A stretch of 64,000 nt of DNA from Corynebacterium pseudotuberculosis (GTDB lineage Bacteria; Actinomycetota; Actinomycetes; Mycobacteriales; Mycobacteriaceae). Each line of letters opens with the position of its first letter. Position 1 is the first letter of the stretch. Below are positions 33,822-44,667 of the stretch, piece by piece. The stretch covers positions 2,170,001-2,234,000 of the forward strand of contig NZ_CP021251.1 in NCBI RefSeq assembly GCF_002155265.1, read 5' to 3'. A model generated the notes under the pieces. That model was given only the letters and a program-made list of their open reading frames with translations, had not been told where the DNA came from and did not search any database. Made by a program: the position numbers and the translations under genes.

Positions 33822-34222
33822 CTCGAATGCTCCTTTCCTCTGAAGTGTTCGGGGGTTTCAGACGTTGAGAGTCCAACCCGTGAGAGGCGGGTCACAAACT
33901 CAATGGGTAAAAGTTACCCAAGTCACAAGATATTTGGATAGTGAATTTCCTGAACCCGCTCTTTTTTACTGCACAGCAGCTACCCCCTAATGAGACTTAC
34001 TGCAGTAATGCCTTCACAGTTCCACCCCCAAATTTGAAGCAGTCAGGATTTTGCAAATTTTGTTAATCACACATCCGCAAGTTTTCGCGAGTTTTATCTC
34101 TGCTATTTCGCCTTCCCAAAGACATATCTCACCAAGATTCGCCATCATTTTTCCGGCAACAAAAAAGACAGGCTCACTATAGGAGCCCGTCTTTACACAG
34201 CATTTCAATGTTTATCCCAGCT
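33822..34222. other. Intergenic region upstream of the symporter operon
   Basis: About 400 bp without a gene. On the minus strand, TTTGTGACCCGCC and TTGTGACTTGGG (around 33885-33935) contain TGTGA half-sites of the GlxR/CRP type, but neither has a full TCACA partner. A terminator for the enoyl-CoA hydratase pseudogene occupies 34164-34194. Confidence 0.4.
34164..34194 (-). terminator. Terminator after the enoyl-CoA hydratase pseudogene
   Basis: Stem AAAGACAGGCTC/GAGCCCGTCTTT with one mismatch (34164-34175 with 34183-34194), followed on the minus strand by a run of T. Confidence 0.8.
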
Positions 34223-35146
34223 TTATCGCCCCTTAAATTGGGGAACTCGTTTCTCCAGTCTCGCCTGTCGTGCTTCCCGCATATCCTGGCTAGACCAACA
34301 CTGGGAAAATAAGGATTGCGAGCGCTCATCCAGCGAGTAATTAGCTTCCCCCTGGTTAAGCGCCGACTTGAGCTACCGTACAGAAAGAGACGCCAATCCG
34401 GCAACTTCATGAGCAAAAGCAACTGCTGCAGCATGGTCGCCCCGGATTGCAACAAAACCACTAGACAGAGCCGCATCCGGGGTCAATGATGCACCGGCAA
34501 GCAACAAATTCCTAGCAAAAGCACCGCCACAGAGTTTTTGAGCACGCCCTATAGTCCATCCATCCAGCGCAAACCCCAAAGAAACAGCGGGGACTTTAAA
34601 CCATGCAGACTCTCCAACAACACGGAGATCACACGCCAAAGCAAGCTGCATCCCAGCACCTACCGCAGCCCCTTGCACATTAGCTATTATCGGCACCTCT
34701 GCCTGAATAATCGAATGCAACATAGCAAAGAGCGCATCATGGAAACCGGCGCCATACACCGCCCCATCCGAGGAATGTTCCCCACCTTCTCGCACAGACG
34801 ACCCCAGATCAGCACCTGCGCAAAAGGCTCGTCCTACTCCGCTAATCATGATCGCACGCACTGATGCATTATCGACGGCCGCAGCAGAAGCTTCAGTCAC
34901 GGCGTGTGCGATAGCTCGGCACATATCACCCGAAAGAGCGTTCCGGCGATCATCTCTATCCAAAACGATATGACGCACAAAACCATCGGAGGATACCTTG
35001 ACAGTTTCTATCTCTTTCAAAGCCCGCGAGGCATCATCGTCTCGAGTTTGTTCAAACAATCCCGTCTCTCCTCTTCCCGACTTTTCACCTTCACAGCACG
35101 TATCTGGCGAGCACTTAAAAATACCTAGCCTTTTAAACCTGGCCAT
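34223..35146 (-). pseudogene. Enoyl-CoA hydratase/isomerase with in-frame amber stop
   Basis: The frame carries crotonase-fold signatures: IVLDRDDRRNALSGDM at the start of the fold, GVGRAFCAGADL (oxyanion hole) and NVQGAAVGAGMQLALACD. It is stopped by TAG at 34373-34375. Without any frame change the coding pattern continues for 49 more codons (LKSALNQGEANYSLDERSQS to FKGR) and ends at 34223-34225. That tail has the typical C-terminal helices of the family (ALNQG, then EGR/KR-rich end). So a point mutation, probably CAG or TGG to TAG, truncates the enzyme. The first 40 residues are unusual and the real start may be internal. Its stop overlaps nothing, and the aldo/keto reductase gene lies just upstream. 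Confidence 0.82.
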
Positions 35147-35991
35147 TCGCGAGGATCAGGAAACAGCCTCCCACCAGTCTCATCCAGTGCAGTCAGCGCC
35201 TTGAGTTCCTCCTCGTTGAGCTCAAAATCAAAAATATCAATATTTTCACGCTGCCTATCGGGGTGAGCAGACTTAGGAACAACTGAGCACTCCAGCTGAA
35301 CGAGCCACCGCAGGATAACCTGAGCGGGAGACTTGCCATGGTTCTTCGCAATCGCGACCACCGTAGGTTCACTCAAAGATTCCCCGCGCCCCAATGGTGA
35401 CCATGCCTCCGTAAGTACCCCAAGCTTGCGATGAACCTCTCGTTGATCAGGTTGAGAAAATCCCGGATGCAATTCAACCTGGTTCACTGCAGGAGCAATC
35501 CCCGTCTCGCGGGTTACCTCTTCAAGCACTTCAGGGTGAAAATTAGCCACAGCCACCGATCGCAGTTGTCCGAGGCCTTGCAGTTTTGCCACGGATTCAA
35601 ACGTCTCCACATACAGCCCCTTCTGCGGACACGGCCAATGAACCATATAGCAATCGACATAGTCGAGACCAAGTCTCGTGAGGGAATCTTGGAATGCGCG
35701 CTGCACCTTATCCGCGCCATGCATGTCATTCCATGCCTTAGTGGTGATAAATAGCTCGTCTCGAGTCACATCACCGGAAGCAATCGCATCATGAATAGCT
35801 CGCCCCACCTCCTGCTCATTTTTATAAAGCGCGGCGGTATCTATATGGCGATATCCCAAATCAATTGCGGTACGCACTGCAGTGACGGCACCCTCGCCAC
35901 GCAACTCCCACGTCCCGAGACCAATAACAGGCATCTCGGTGGCATCATTGAGCGTCACGGTAGGAACGGATTGTGCATCAATCATCATCAT
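35125..35991 (-). CDS. Aldo/keto reductase (2,5-diketo-D-gluconate reductase-like)
   Basis: The 288-residue NADPH-dependent oxidoreductase has the AKR signatures GYRHIDTAALYKNE (with catalytic Asp and Tyr), the Lys in TTKAWN, MVHWPCP (catalytic His), and the cofactor-binding VVPKSAHPDRQRENI near the C-terminus. Family members reduce 2,5-diketogluconate, methylglyoxal or other carbonyls. It overlaps the start of the enoyl-CoA hydratase frame by 22 bp, suggesting joint transcription. The start may be the second or third Met (MMMIDAQ). Confidence 0.92.
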   Translation of the reverse strand: MMMIDAQSVPTVTLNDATEMPVIGLGTWELRGEGAVTAVRTAIDLGYRHIDTAALYKNEQEVGRAIHDAIASGDVTRDELFITTKAWNDMHGADKVQRAFQDSLTRLGLDYVDCYMVHWPCPQKGLYVETFESVAKLQGLGQLRSVAVANFHPEVLEEVTRETGIAPAVNQVELHPGFSQPDQREVHRKLGVLTEAWSPLGRGESLSEPTVVAIAKNHGKSPAQVILRWLVQLECSVVPKSAHPDRQRENIDIFDFELNEEELKALTALDETGGRLFPDPREWPGLKG

Positions 35992-36423
35992 TCACCTCTC
36001 AGGAGTGGCACAAGCTCAAACGTTAAAGACGTTAATCAGCGGCTCACCAGAGGACCGCCCGTTTAGCGTCGCAATACTGCCTTGAAGCCGATCTTAGGGA
36101 AAACCTCGAGTCTTCGCTTAGCATCCATCCAATCTTTAGCGCATCCAGAGCCAATTACCATGACCTAATCGATCGCCCTCTTTCCAATGCTTTTACCTAT
36201 ATTTTTTGACATTCATCTCAGCCTTTAAAAACTTTCTTGACAATAAAACCCCAGTTCAAGACCCTACTTTTTCAACATAGCGCCATTAAAGCAATGGGTA
36301 ATATATATACAATTCTCAGTTTTCGCTACAATGTATCCAACAGCTATCGCGCACGCGCATACTGTCTTACTAACCACAACCCTGGTTAGGCCTTTAATAG
36401 GTAATTTCCACGAAAGGAAAAAC
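35992..36423. other. Intergenic region between the aldo/keto reductase gene and sodC
   Basis: About 430 bp, AT-rich towards sodC, without a credible gene. TACAAT at 36327-36332 is a good -10 candidate for sodC, giving a leader of about 85 nt. Two TTGACA hexamers (36207-36212 and 36237-36242) lie further upstream without well-spaced -10 partners. Confidence 0.4.
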
Positions 36424-37044
36424 ATGTCTCGCACATTGGCACTCCGCGCTGCAGTAGCACTGGTCGGAGTTTCAAGCATCGCAGTCCTGAGCGCTTGTTC
36501 AAGCTCGACAACAACAAAGGACTCCGCAGACAAAGCCATGACTTCCGCGGCTTCTACAGCATCCAACTCACATGCTTTTGCCACCGCCGAGCTCAAGAAT
36601 CAATCCGGCGAAGGTGTAGGCATGGTCGAGTTCTCCAAGACCGCCGCGGGCACCAAAATTACAGTAGATGCTAAAGGTCTTACCCCTGGCTTCCATGGCT
36701 TCCACGTTCATGACAAGGGGGTCTGCGAAGGTAACTTTAAATCTGCCGGCGGACACCTTCACGGTAAGAACCAGCCACACGGTGATGGCTACCACCCACA
36801 TGCAGGCGACCTTCCTTCCCTGCTGGCTAACGCAGACGGCACAGCGCATCTTGAGGTAGTTACAGATGCTGTTGATGAGGATCTACTTTTTGGCGCAGAT
36901 GGCACCTCCCTGATTGTTCATGAAGGCCGCGACAACTACGCCAACATCCCACAGCGCTACGCCCCTAACGGCCCAGATGAGGAGACTCTCAAGACCGGCG
37001 ATGCCGGCGCACGCTTTGCCTGTGGTGTGATCACCAAGAAGTAA
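36424..37044 (+). CDS. sodC: Copper/zinc superoxide dismutase lipoprotein
   Basis: The 206-residue product from the ATG at 36424 has a lipoprotein signal with lipobox LSAC (Cys25) and a Ser/Thr-rich spacer. The SOD domain contains the copper-binding FHVHDKGVC, the zinc-loop histidines in GGHLHGKNQPHG and YHPHAGD, and the distal His in IVHEGRDNYAN. It detoxifies superoxide outside the membrane, a trait often linked with survival in phagocytes. AAAGGAAAAAC before the ATG is the ribosome-binding site; 31 upstream codons are rejected. Confidence 0.95.
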   Translation: MSRTLALRAAVALVGVSSIAVLSACSSSTTTKDSADKAMTSAASTASNSHAFATAELKNQSGEGVGMVEFSKTAAGTKITVDAKGLTPGFHGFHVHDKGVCEGNFKSAGGHLHGKNQPHGDGYHPHAGDLPSLLANADGTAHLEVVTDAVDEDLLFGADGTSLIVHEGRDNYANIPQRYAPNGPDEETLKTGDAGARFACGVITKK

Positions 37045-37075
37045 AACTTCTCGCCTCGCGTTCTGCCCCAGCAGC

Positions 37076-37121
37076 AAGCCCGTGTACAGGACTTCCCCGT
37101 TCTCATGTGTGCACGGGCCTT
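37076..37121 (+). terminator. Stem-loop after sodC
   Basis: AAGCCCGTGTACA (37076-37088) pairs imperfectly with TGTGCACGGGCCTT (37108-37121). It is followed by TCGCG rather than a clear T-tract, so terminator strength is moderate. Confidence 0.6.
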
Positions 37122-37221
37122 CGCGTACCCAATCCCATTCCGCTGCTGCTTCTATCACCCCCGGTAAATTTTTGCCTGTATTCACGTCTCCTTTCCTTTT
37201 TAAAACCGTTATCGTGGTCAC

Positions 37222-38727
37222 ATGACGCGCACATCTGCACACCAGTTGATTACTGATGTTTTAGACCACAACTCTTTTTGTTCTTGGGATACTCCCCCAC
37301 GTTATGGAAAAATTTCCGCAAGTTATCAGCAGGCTCTGGCTAACGCATGTGAAAAATCTGGTGTAGATGAATCAGTTATCACGGGAGAAGGGACCGTCCA
37401 CGGGCATCGTGTCGCCGTTATTCTCAGCGAATTTTCTTTTCTCGGTGGTTCTATCGGCGCGGCCACCGCGCGCAGAATCATCAATGCCATCAATCGTGCT
37501 ACTGCTGAGCGTCTCCCTCTTCTGATTTCTCCGTCTTCAGGAGGAACACGGATGCAGGAGGGCACTCCGGCTTTCGCGCTTATGGTGTCCATCACCACTG
37601 CGGTCTATCGCCACAAAGATGCGCATCTTCCGTTTTTGGTGTATTTGCGCAACCCCACCACCGGCGGAGTAATGGCTTCGTGGGGATCCGCGGGGCATTT
37701 TACTTTTGCCGAACCAGAAGCTCTCTTGGGTTTTCTAGGCCCCCGGGTGGTAGAGCTCACCACAGGAACACCGATCCCCAAAGGGATCCAATCTGGAGAA
37801 AACCTTGCGGCTAAGGGCGTTATAGATGGAGTAATCTCTCCCCAGCAGCTGCGAGCAGCGCTTAATAAGATAGTTAACGTACTGCTCATCCCATCCACTA
37901 ACAGCAGCCATTCTCACCCCCCAATTTCCAAAGAAATCCCCATCCCCAGCGCTTGGGAAGCTATCACAGCTACCCGTAAGAGAGACCGCCCCGGGATTCA
38001 GGCATTGCTCTCTGCGATAGGTGATGCAAATTATATTGAGTTATCCGGAAGCGGCGACGGAAGGATCTCGCCGTCCGTTGTCGTCGCGTTAGCCCGAATT
38101 GAAGGGCGTACGGTGGTGATTGTTGGGCAAGACAGGCACTCGCAGCCCCCTTTCGCAGACTCTCAGCTGGGAACAGAAGCCTTAAGATTTGCCCGGCGGG
38201 GCATTCAACTAGCGCACGATCTCCAATTACCGCTACTTTCAGTCATTGATACTCCTGGAGCCGAGCTTAGTGCTCATGCTGAAGAAACCGGTATGGCCGG
38301 TTCAATTGCACGCACGCTGGGAGAAATCGTCTCCGTTGATGTTCCCACGGTCTCCGTTATTTTGGGCCAGGGGTGTGGTGGAGGGGCACTAGCGCTGCTT
38401 CCTGCAGATAAAGTTTTGGCTTCTAGCCATGCCTGGCTGAGCCCGCTGCCTCCCGAAGGAGCATCTGCCATTATTTATCGCGATATTGACCATGCTCCTA
38501 CGATGATGGAAGAGCAGGGGGTCTCCGCCTTCGCATTAGCAGCAACAGGCATCGTCGACGCAATCATCCCCGAGTTGCCAGACGCAGCTGACGAACCTCT
38601 TTTGTTCTCTGAACGGGTACTTCGTAGTATCTCCGACGCCTTCACAGAACTACAACTCGCACCCCAGAGGGTAGGAAGAGAACAGCGCCTACGCCACTAT
38701 GAAAAGCTTGCCGACGCCCTCAGCTAA
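37222..38727 (+). CDS. accDA: Acetyl-CoA carboxylase carboxyltransferase, fused beta-alpha subunits (AccDA)
   Basis: The 501-residue protein joins an AccD-like half (about 1-225; SSGGTRMQEG, NPTTGGVMASW) and an AccA-like half (about 245-480; TPGAELSAHAEETGMAGSIA, LGQGCGGGALAL). It transfers carboxyl from carboxybiotin to acetyl-CoA to make malonyl-CoA. The AccD part lacks the usual N-terminal four-Cys zinc ribbon. TATCGT (37210-37215) lies 7 bp before the ATG with no Shine-Dalgarno, which suggests leaderless transcription. In C. glutamicum a homologue also sits by fkpA and gltA. The biotin carrier partner is encoded elsewhere. Confidence 0.88.
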   Translation: MTRTSAHQLITDVLDHNSFCSWDTPPRYGKISASYQQALANACEKSGVDESVITGEGTVHGHRVAVILSEFSFLGGSIGAATARRIINAINRATAERLPLLISPSSGGTRMQEGTPAFALMVSITTAVYRHKDAHLPFLVYLRNPTTGGVMASWGSAGHFTFAEPEALLGFLGPRVVELTTGTPIPKGIQSGENLAAKGVIDGVISPQQLRAALNKIVNVLLIPSTNSSHSHPPISKEIPIPSAWEAITATRKRDRPGIQALLSAIGDANYIELSGSGDGRISPSVVVALARIEGRTVVIVGQDRHSQPPFADSQLGTEALRFARRGIQLAHDLQLPLLSVIDTPGAELSAHAEETGMAGSIARTLGEIVSVDVPTVSVILGQGCGGGALALLPADKVLASSHAWLSPLPPEGASAIIYRDIDHAPTMMEEQGVSAFALAATGIVDAIIPELPDAADEPLLFSERVLRSISDAFTELQLAPQRVGREQRLRHYEKLADALS

Positions 38728-38738
38728 TACCCCATAAA

Positions 38739-38774
38739 CAAAACCGCGCTGTCTCTTAAAACAGCGCGGTTTTG
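38739..38774. terminator. Bidirectional terminator between accDA and fkpA
   Basis: Stem CAAAACCGCGCTGT/ACAGCGCGGTTTTG (38739-38752 with 38761-38774), 14 bp with an 8-nt loop, flanked by A and T runs that suit both strands. Confidence 0.9.
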
Positions 38775-38800
38775 TGTTTTCAGCATCTATGCAGAAGGGA

Positions 38801-39160
38801 TTACCCAACGTTGAGCAGGTCAATCATAAACACCAACGTACGTCCGGACAATGGGTGTCCGCCGCCCGCTGGGCCGTACGCTGCCTCTGGCGGGATGGTG
38901 AGCTGACGACGCCCGCCCACTTTCATCCCAGGGATTCCTTCTTGCCAGCCTGCAATCAGACCAGACAACGGAAATTCGATGCTTTGACCACGATCCCACG
39001 AGGAATCGAATTCTTGGCCGGTTTCAAAGTCCACACCCACGTAGTGAACCTCGACGAGTCCACCAGGCTGCGCTTCCGGACCATCACCTTCGACGACGTC
39101 AAGGATGACAATGTCCTCTGGCGCCGGACCTTCGGGCACCTCAATCTGGGGCTTTTCCAT
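38801..39160 (-). CDS. fkpA: FKBP-type peptidyl-prolyl isomerase
   Basis: The 119-residue cytoplasmic FKBP has the domain in full: VEVHYVGVDFETGQEFDSSWDRG (35-57), PLSGLIAGWQEGIPGMKVGGRRQLTIPPEAAYG, and the final LVFMIDLL. No signal peptide is present. It catalyses cis-trans prolyl isomerisation. It lies downstream of gltA on the same strand, with a terminator between them. Confidence 0.95.
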   Translation of the reverse strand: MEKPQIEVPEGPAPEDIVILDVVEGDGPEAQPGGLVEVHYVGVDFETGQEFDSSWDRGQSIEFPLSGLIAGWQEGIPGMKVGGRRQLTIPPEAAYGPAGGGHPLSGRTLVFMIDLLNVG

Positions 39161-39250
39161 GGATCTCTAACTCCTAGGATCGTTGAATGGGGATGACTCG
39201 GGTTTCACGTTTGCCTCGACCATCTGAGGACAGGACGAGACACGCGAAAA

Positions 39251-39293
39251 CCGAGCGCGTTTATTCCACTTTACTGGGAATTCGCGCGCTCGG
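39251..39293 (-). terminator. Terminator after gltA
   Basis: Read on the minus strand, CCGAGCGCGCG pairs with CGCGCTCGG around a loop of about 21 nt, followed by TTTTC. Confidence 0.8.
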
Positions 39294-39342
39294 CCTCAAC
39301 ATGCAGCTCAGCAACCTTTGTTGCTAGCGGGTTATGCGTCGC

Positions 39343-40638
39343 TTAGCGCTGTTCACGTGGCGTCACTTTGCGCAAAGTCTCGCCGGTGTAGATCTGACGA
39401 GGACGGTTGATCTTAGTAGTGGTTGCCAGCTGTTCACGGTACTGAGCGATCCAGCCTGGGAGGCGACCAATGGCAAACAGTACGGTGAAGAAGTCCGTTG
39501 GGAAGCCCATAGCCCGGTAAATTAATCCAGTGTAGAAGTCCACGTTGGGGTAAAGCTTACGGGAGACAAAGTAGTCATCAGAAAGCGCAATCTCTTCCAG
39601 CTTCATAGCCAGATCCAGCAACTCGTCGCCGCCTAGGTGCTCCAGGATCTCATGTGCAGTTTCTTTAACGATCGCAGCACGCGGATCGTAGTTTTTGTAT
39701 ACGCGATGGCCGAAGCCCATGAGGCGAACGCCTTTTTCTTTATTCTTCACGCGGTTCATAAAGTCGGTCGCATCGCCGCCGTGATTCTGAGCGATATCGT
39801 CCAACATTTCCAACACGGCTTGGTTCGCGCCACCATGGAGTGGGCCAGAGAGTGCGTTGATGCCACCTGCGATAGCAACGAACATGTTTGCCTGCGCAGA
39901 TCCAATCATACGGACTGTCGATGTGGAACAGTTTTGCTCATGATCCGCATGCAGGATAAGAAGTTTATCCAGGGCCTTAGCCACAACTGGATCGACCTCA
40001 TAGGGTTCTGTGGGATAACCGAACATCATGCGCAGGAAGTTCTCACGCGCATTGAGAGAGTTATCTGGGTATAGGTACGGAGCGCCTTTAGAGGCACGAT
40101 ATGCATACGCCGCGAGCATCGGAACCTTAGCCAGCAAACGAACCGTTGCTTTATCAAGCTGAGCTTCATCCAATGGATCCAGCTGATCTTGATAATAGGT
40201 AGAAAGAATATTCACCGACGATGCAAGAACCGACATTGGGTGGGCATTCCGTGGGAAGATATTAAATTGTGCTTTGAAATCCTCATCAAGGAGGGTGTGG
40301 TGGCGGATCTCAGAGTTAAAGCTGTGGAGCTCATCTAGGGTAGGAAGATGGCCTTTAATGAGCAAATAAGAAACCTCATTGAAAGTCGCGTTCTCCGCGA
40401 GATCCGCAATGTCATAGCCGCGGTGGCGCAAAATACCGTTGTCGCCGTCAATGTACGTAATTTTCGACTCGGTCGAACCGGTGCTGACGTAACCGGGATC
40501 GAATGTAACGAGACCGGTCTCAGAGAGCAGTTTGTCTAACACAACGCCGTCGTTACCCTCGGATGCGTGAATGAGATCCATCTCATACTCGCCACCCGGG
40601 TAGTGGAGTACAGCTTTGTCTTTGTTGTCAGTAGCCAC
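39343..40638 (-). CDS. gltA: Citrate synthase
   Basis: The 431-residue enzyme condenses acetyl-CoA and oxaloacetate. Signatures include HADHEQNCSTSTVR with catalytic His and the substrate Arg, GPLHGGANQAV, and GFGHRVYKNYDPRA. It has the N-terminal extension with GDNGILRHRGYDI typical of type I bacterial enzymes. The region upstream to serC is over 600 bp and should carry its complex promoter. Confidence 0.98.
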   Translation of the reverse strand: MATDNKDKAVLHYPGGEYEMDLIHASEGNDGVVLDKLLSETGLVTFDPGYVSTGSTESKITYIDGDNGILRHRGYDIADLAENATFNEVSYLLIKGHLPTLDELHSFNSEIRHHTLLDEDFKAQFNIFPRNAHPMSVLASSVNILSTYYQDQLDPLDEAQLDKATVRLLAKVPMLAAYAYRASKGAPYLYPDNSLNARENFLRMMFGYPTEPYEVDPVVAKALDKLLILHADHEQNCSTSTVRMIGSAQANMFVAIAGGINALSGPLHGGANQAVLEMLDDIAQNHGGDATDFMNRVKNKEKGVRLMGFGHRVYKNYDPRAAIVKETAHEILEHLGGDELLDLAMKLEEIALSDDYFVSRKLYPNVDFYTGLIYRAMGFPTDFFTVLFAIGRLPGWIAQYREQLATTTKINRPRQIYTGETLRKVTPREQR

Positions 40639-42440
<1,802 letters not shown>

Positions 42441-42527
42441 CAGCAGCTCTCCGGGGAGGGCGTCGAAAAGCCTAACCACGCAGCCCCAAACACCCTAGCT
42501 TTCCTATGCATCCCCACAAGCATTCGC

Positions 42528-42566
42528 CCCACATGCCGGCCAAGCGCCGGCCTTTGGGGGCGTTGC
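42528..42566 (+). terminator. GC-rich stem-loop after serC
   Basis: GCCGGC-CAAGC-GCCGGC forms a short stem nested in a CGCCCC/GGGGCG outer pairing. It is likely the serC terminator, although no long T-tract follows. Confidence 0.55.
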
Positions 42567-42617
42567 TGCGTTAAAGTAGAAGATGGTTATGTCCATCATC
42601 ACAGCAAAGGAGTACTG

Positions 42618-43703
42618 ATGCAGGAGCTCGTTCTCATACCAAGCGAGTCCACGAAGACATCTCTTGTCTTCCACGCCGCTGAGTCCCCTGAGGATCAGTA
42701 CTTCCTCGTGGTAGACGACTCCTTGCGCGCGGCTCTGCTAGGAAAAACCTCCGAGGACTCCTCCCCTATGCCTGCGCCCCCGGACAGCGCTGCAGATAAT
42801 GCTGAAACAGATTCCCAAGTGGATAAGGTAGAGCCTCCTTGCGAATCAGAGGAAGCGCACCCTGCTGATAATGCTGTAGCTTCCATAGCTCCAGGCGCAA
42901 ACGGGCAACGAGAACTGCGCACCAAGGAAATGGATCCCCGACTCTCCACACCATTAGCCATGCGGCCACGAGAAATCCAGGACCGCATCCGTGGAGGGGC
43001 AACCGTGGCCCAACTCGCAGAGGAAAACGGAGTCACAGAGTCTCGTATTGAGCCCTACGCTCATCCAGTCTTATTAGAGCGCGCACGCATCGCGGATATG
43101 GCTAAGCAATCGCATCCCGTACGCGATGATGGACCGGCGCGTCTTACATTATGGGAAGTATTGGCCACGGCTTTTGCGGCTCGCGGCCTTGACCTATCCA
43201 CAACGCAATGGGATGCCTATCGCGATGCATCCGGCCAGTGGATTGCTACGGTGTCCTGGAAATCTGGGGTCAGCGATCTCACCGCTGAATGGTCTTATCA
43301 TCGCAATAGCATGTCTTCCACCACCGCGATCGCTCGAAACGGGATTGCTGCAGACCTCATCGACCCCGATTTTATCCAACCTGTGCGGACCATCTCCCCC
43401 GTGGGAAGGCCACGTGCAGTCGATGTCTTTGAAAACACCCAAGACTTCGAGCCAACCAAGGAAAAACACGCTGAATCAGATATAGAAAAAACGCGTGATG
43501 ATCTTCCCCCAGTCACAGAAGTACAAGAGCCCCACCGAGAAGTCTCCGCTCAAGACTCCTTAGAGGTTTCTGGAGAAGAATTCCTCCAGCATCCGGACCA
43601 ACAGCCCAAGGCTCCCTCTAAACGTCGCCGCAAAGCTGTAACTCCGCATTGGGAAGATGTTCTGCTTGGTGTACGCACCAATACAAAACGACCTCGCTCT
43701 TAG
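42618..43703 (+). CDS. sepH: Septation protein SepH
   Basis: The 361-residue protein has the SepH (DUF3071) N-terminal domain. The start is MQELVLIPSESTKTSLVF, then after an acidic linker come LAMRPREIQDRIRGGATVAQLAEENG (helix-turn-helix-like), VLLERARIADMA, and WEVLATAFAARGLDL to TVSWKSG. The C-terminus is disordered and ends in a basic KRRRKAVTPHWEDVLLG. SepH promotes FtsZ ring assembly in Streptomyces and mycobacteria. AAGGAG stands 6 bp before the ATG. Confidence 0.9.
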   Translation: MQELVLIPSESTKTSLVFHAAESPEDQYFLVVDDSLRAALLGKTSEDSSPMPAPPDSAADNAETDSQVDKVEPPCESEEAHPADNAVASIAPGANGQRELRTKEMDPRLSTPLAMRPREIQDRIRGGATVAQLAEENGVTESRIEPYAHPVLLERARIADMAKQSHPVRDDGPARLTLWEVLATAFAARGLDLSTTQWDAYRDASGQWIATVSWKSGVSDLTAEWSYHRNSMSSTTAIARNGIAADLIDPDFIQPVRTISPVGRPRAVDVFENTQDFEPTKEKHAESDIEKTRDDLPPVTEVQEPHREVSAQDSLEVSGEEFLQHPDQQPKAPSKRRRKAVTPHWEDVLLGVRTNTKRPRS

Positions 43704-43764
43704 TCATTCCCACTCCGTTTTATCGCTTTCCCTGTTTATTTCTTTGCGTTAAGGAACGGTTCTT

Positions 43765-44667
43765 ATGAACGCACCCGATTATGGAGATCCCTCAACTCCG
43801 CGTCACGACGCCGTAGTGACGTTGTGGTTTGTCACAACCGCAGACCCCGGCGCGGTCATAGCAAAGCAGCCCCGAGCCGACCGGGGGTTTGGCCGAAAGC
43901 TGTTAGCCCAACTCAATCCGCGCTGGCCGATTACTCCCATCGGTCAGTTTTCTTTGAATCGTTCGGCTCAGGCTTCCCCACAAGAATTTTATATTGCAGG
44001 TTTTGAGGGGCTTTCGATCATCCAAACAGGTGTAGCAGACGCCACTAGGCTATCCGAGCTTAATCCAAAGCTTCATTCTTGCATCCCCGCGGCAGATGTC
44101 TACGCCTTTGCTATCAATGAGGAAACTGGGCTAGGTGCTTTTGCACATTGGACTGGCGATACCTTGCGACGGTCCTTTTCCGCCCGCAGAGAACGAGTGT
44201 ATGAGGACTTAGGGCTTCCAGAGCCCTTTGAAAATCCCTATTGGGCAGGAGAAAAAGCAGAGGACAGTGGAGGAATTACTCTGCCTTTCTGGCCAATTGA
44301 ATTGGTGCGCGAGGCTCAAAGACAATGGCTCGGTTTTGATGTAGAAGGGGCATCTGACATCAATGTGGCGGCCTTTGCGATTGATGGAAGGCCTGAGCCG
44401 AAGCTTGTGGATCATCCTTCTGATCAGAAAAAGAGCATTCAGTCTTTAGTCACTACGGCGTCTTCCAAACTCGGTTTGGGAGAGTCTCGGAGTGACTATG
44501 ACGACTATGAACAGCATGGCTCCGAGCCAACGGTCGCTGCAGAACTGGCTCGTTACGCAGAGGTATCAAAGGATGTGGCCCAGAACCTCGCCGTTACAGC
44601 GGGAAAAAAGATTCGGGTATTTTCTCATAAGCTAGCTGAGAAGCTGCGTCATACCGACCGCCCTTAA
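43765..44667 (+). CDS. Conserved actinobacterial protein, probable DUF6928 family
   Basis: The 300-residue protein starts MNAPDYGDPSTPRHDAVVTLWFVTTADPGAVIA, followed by a mixed alpha/beta region with FYIAGFEGLSIIQTGV and YAFAINEETGLGAFAHW, then a charged, Asp/Glu-rich C-terminal part. The opening and the GLSIIQT-AFAINEETG pattern resemble DUF6928 proteins, whose function is unknown. AAGGAACGG lies before the ATG. It follows sepH by 61 bp and its stop abuts the convergent methyltransferase gene. Confidence 0.7.
   Translation: MNAPDYGDPSTPRHDAVVTLWFVTTADPGAVIAKQPRADRGFGRKLLAQLNPRWPITPIGQFSLNRSAQASPQEFYIAGFEGLSIIQTGVADATRLSELNPKLHSCIPAADVYAFAINEETGLGAFAHWTGDTLRRSFSARRERVYEDLGLPEPFENPYWAGEKAEDSGGITLPFWPIELVREAQRQWLGFDVEGASDINVAAFAIDGRPEPKLVDHPSDQKKSIQSLVTTASSKLGLGESRSDYDDYEQHGSEPTVAAELARYAEVSKDVAQNLAVTAGKKIRVFSHKLAEKLRHTDRP

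Noticed and set aside
33885..33935. GlxR/CRP sites upstream of the symporter operon
   Set aside because: The TGTGA half-sites lack good TCACA partners; too weak to list as separate features.
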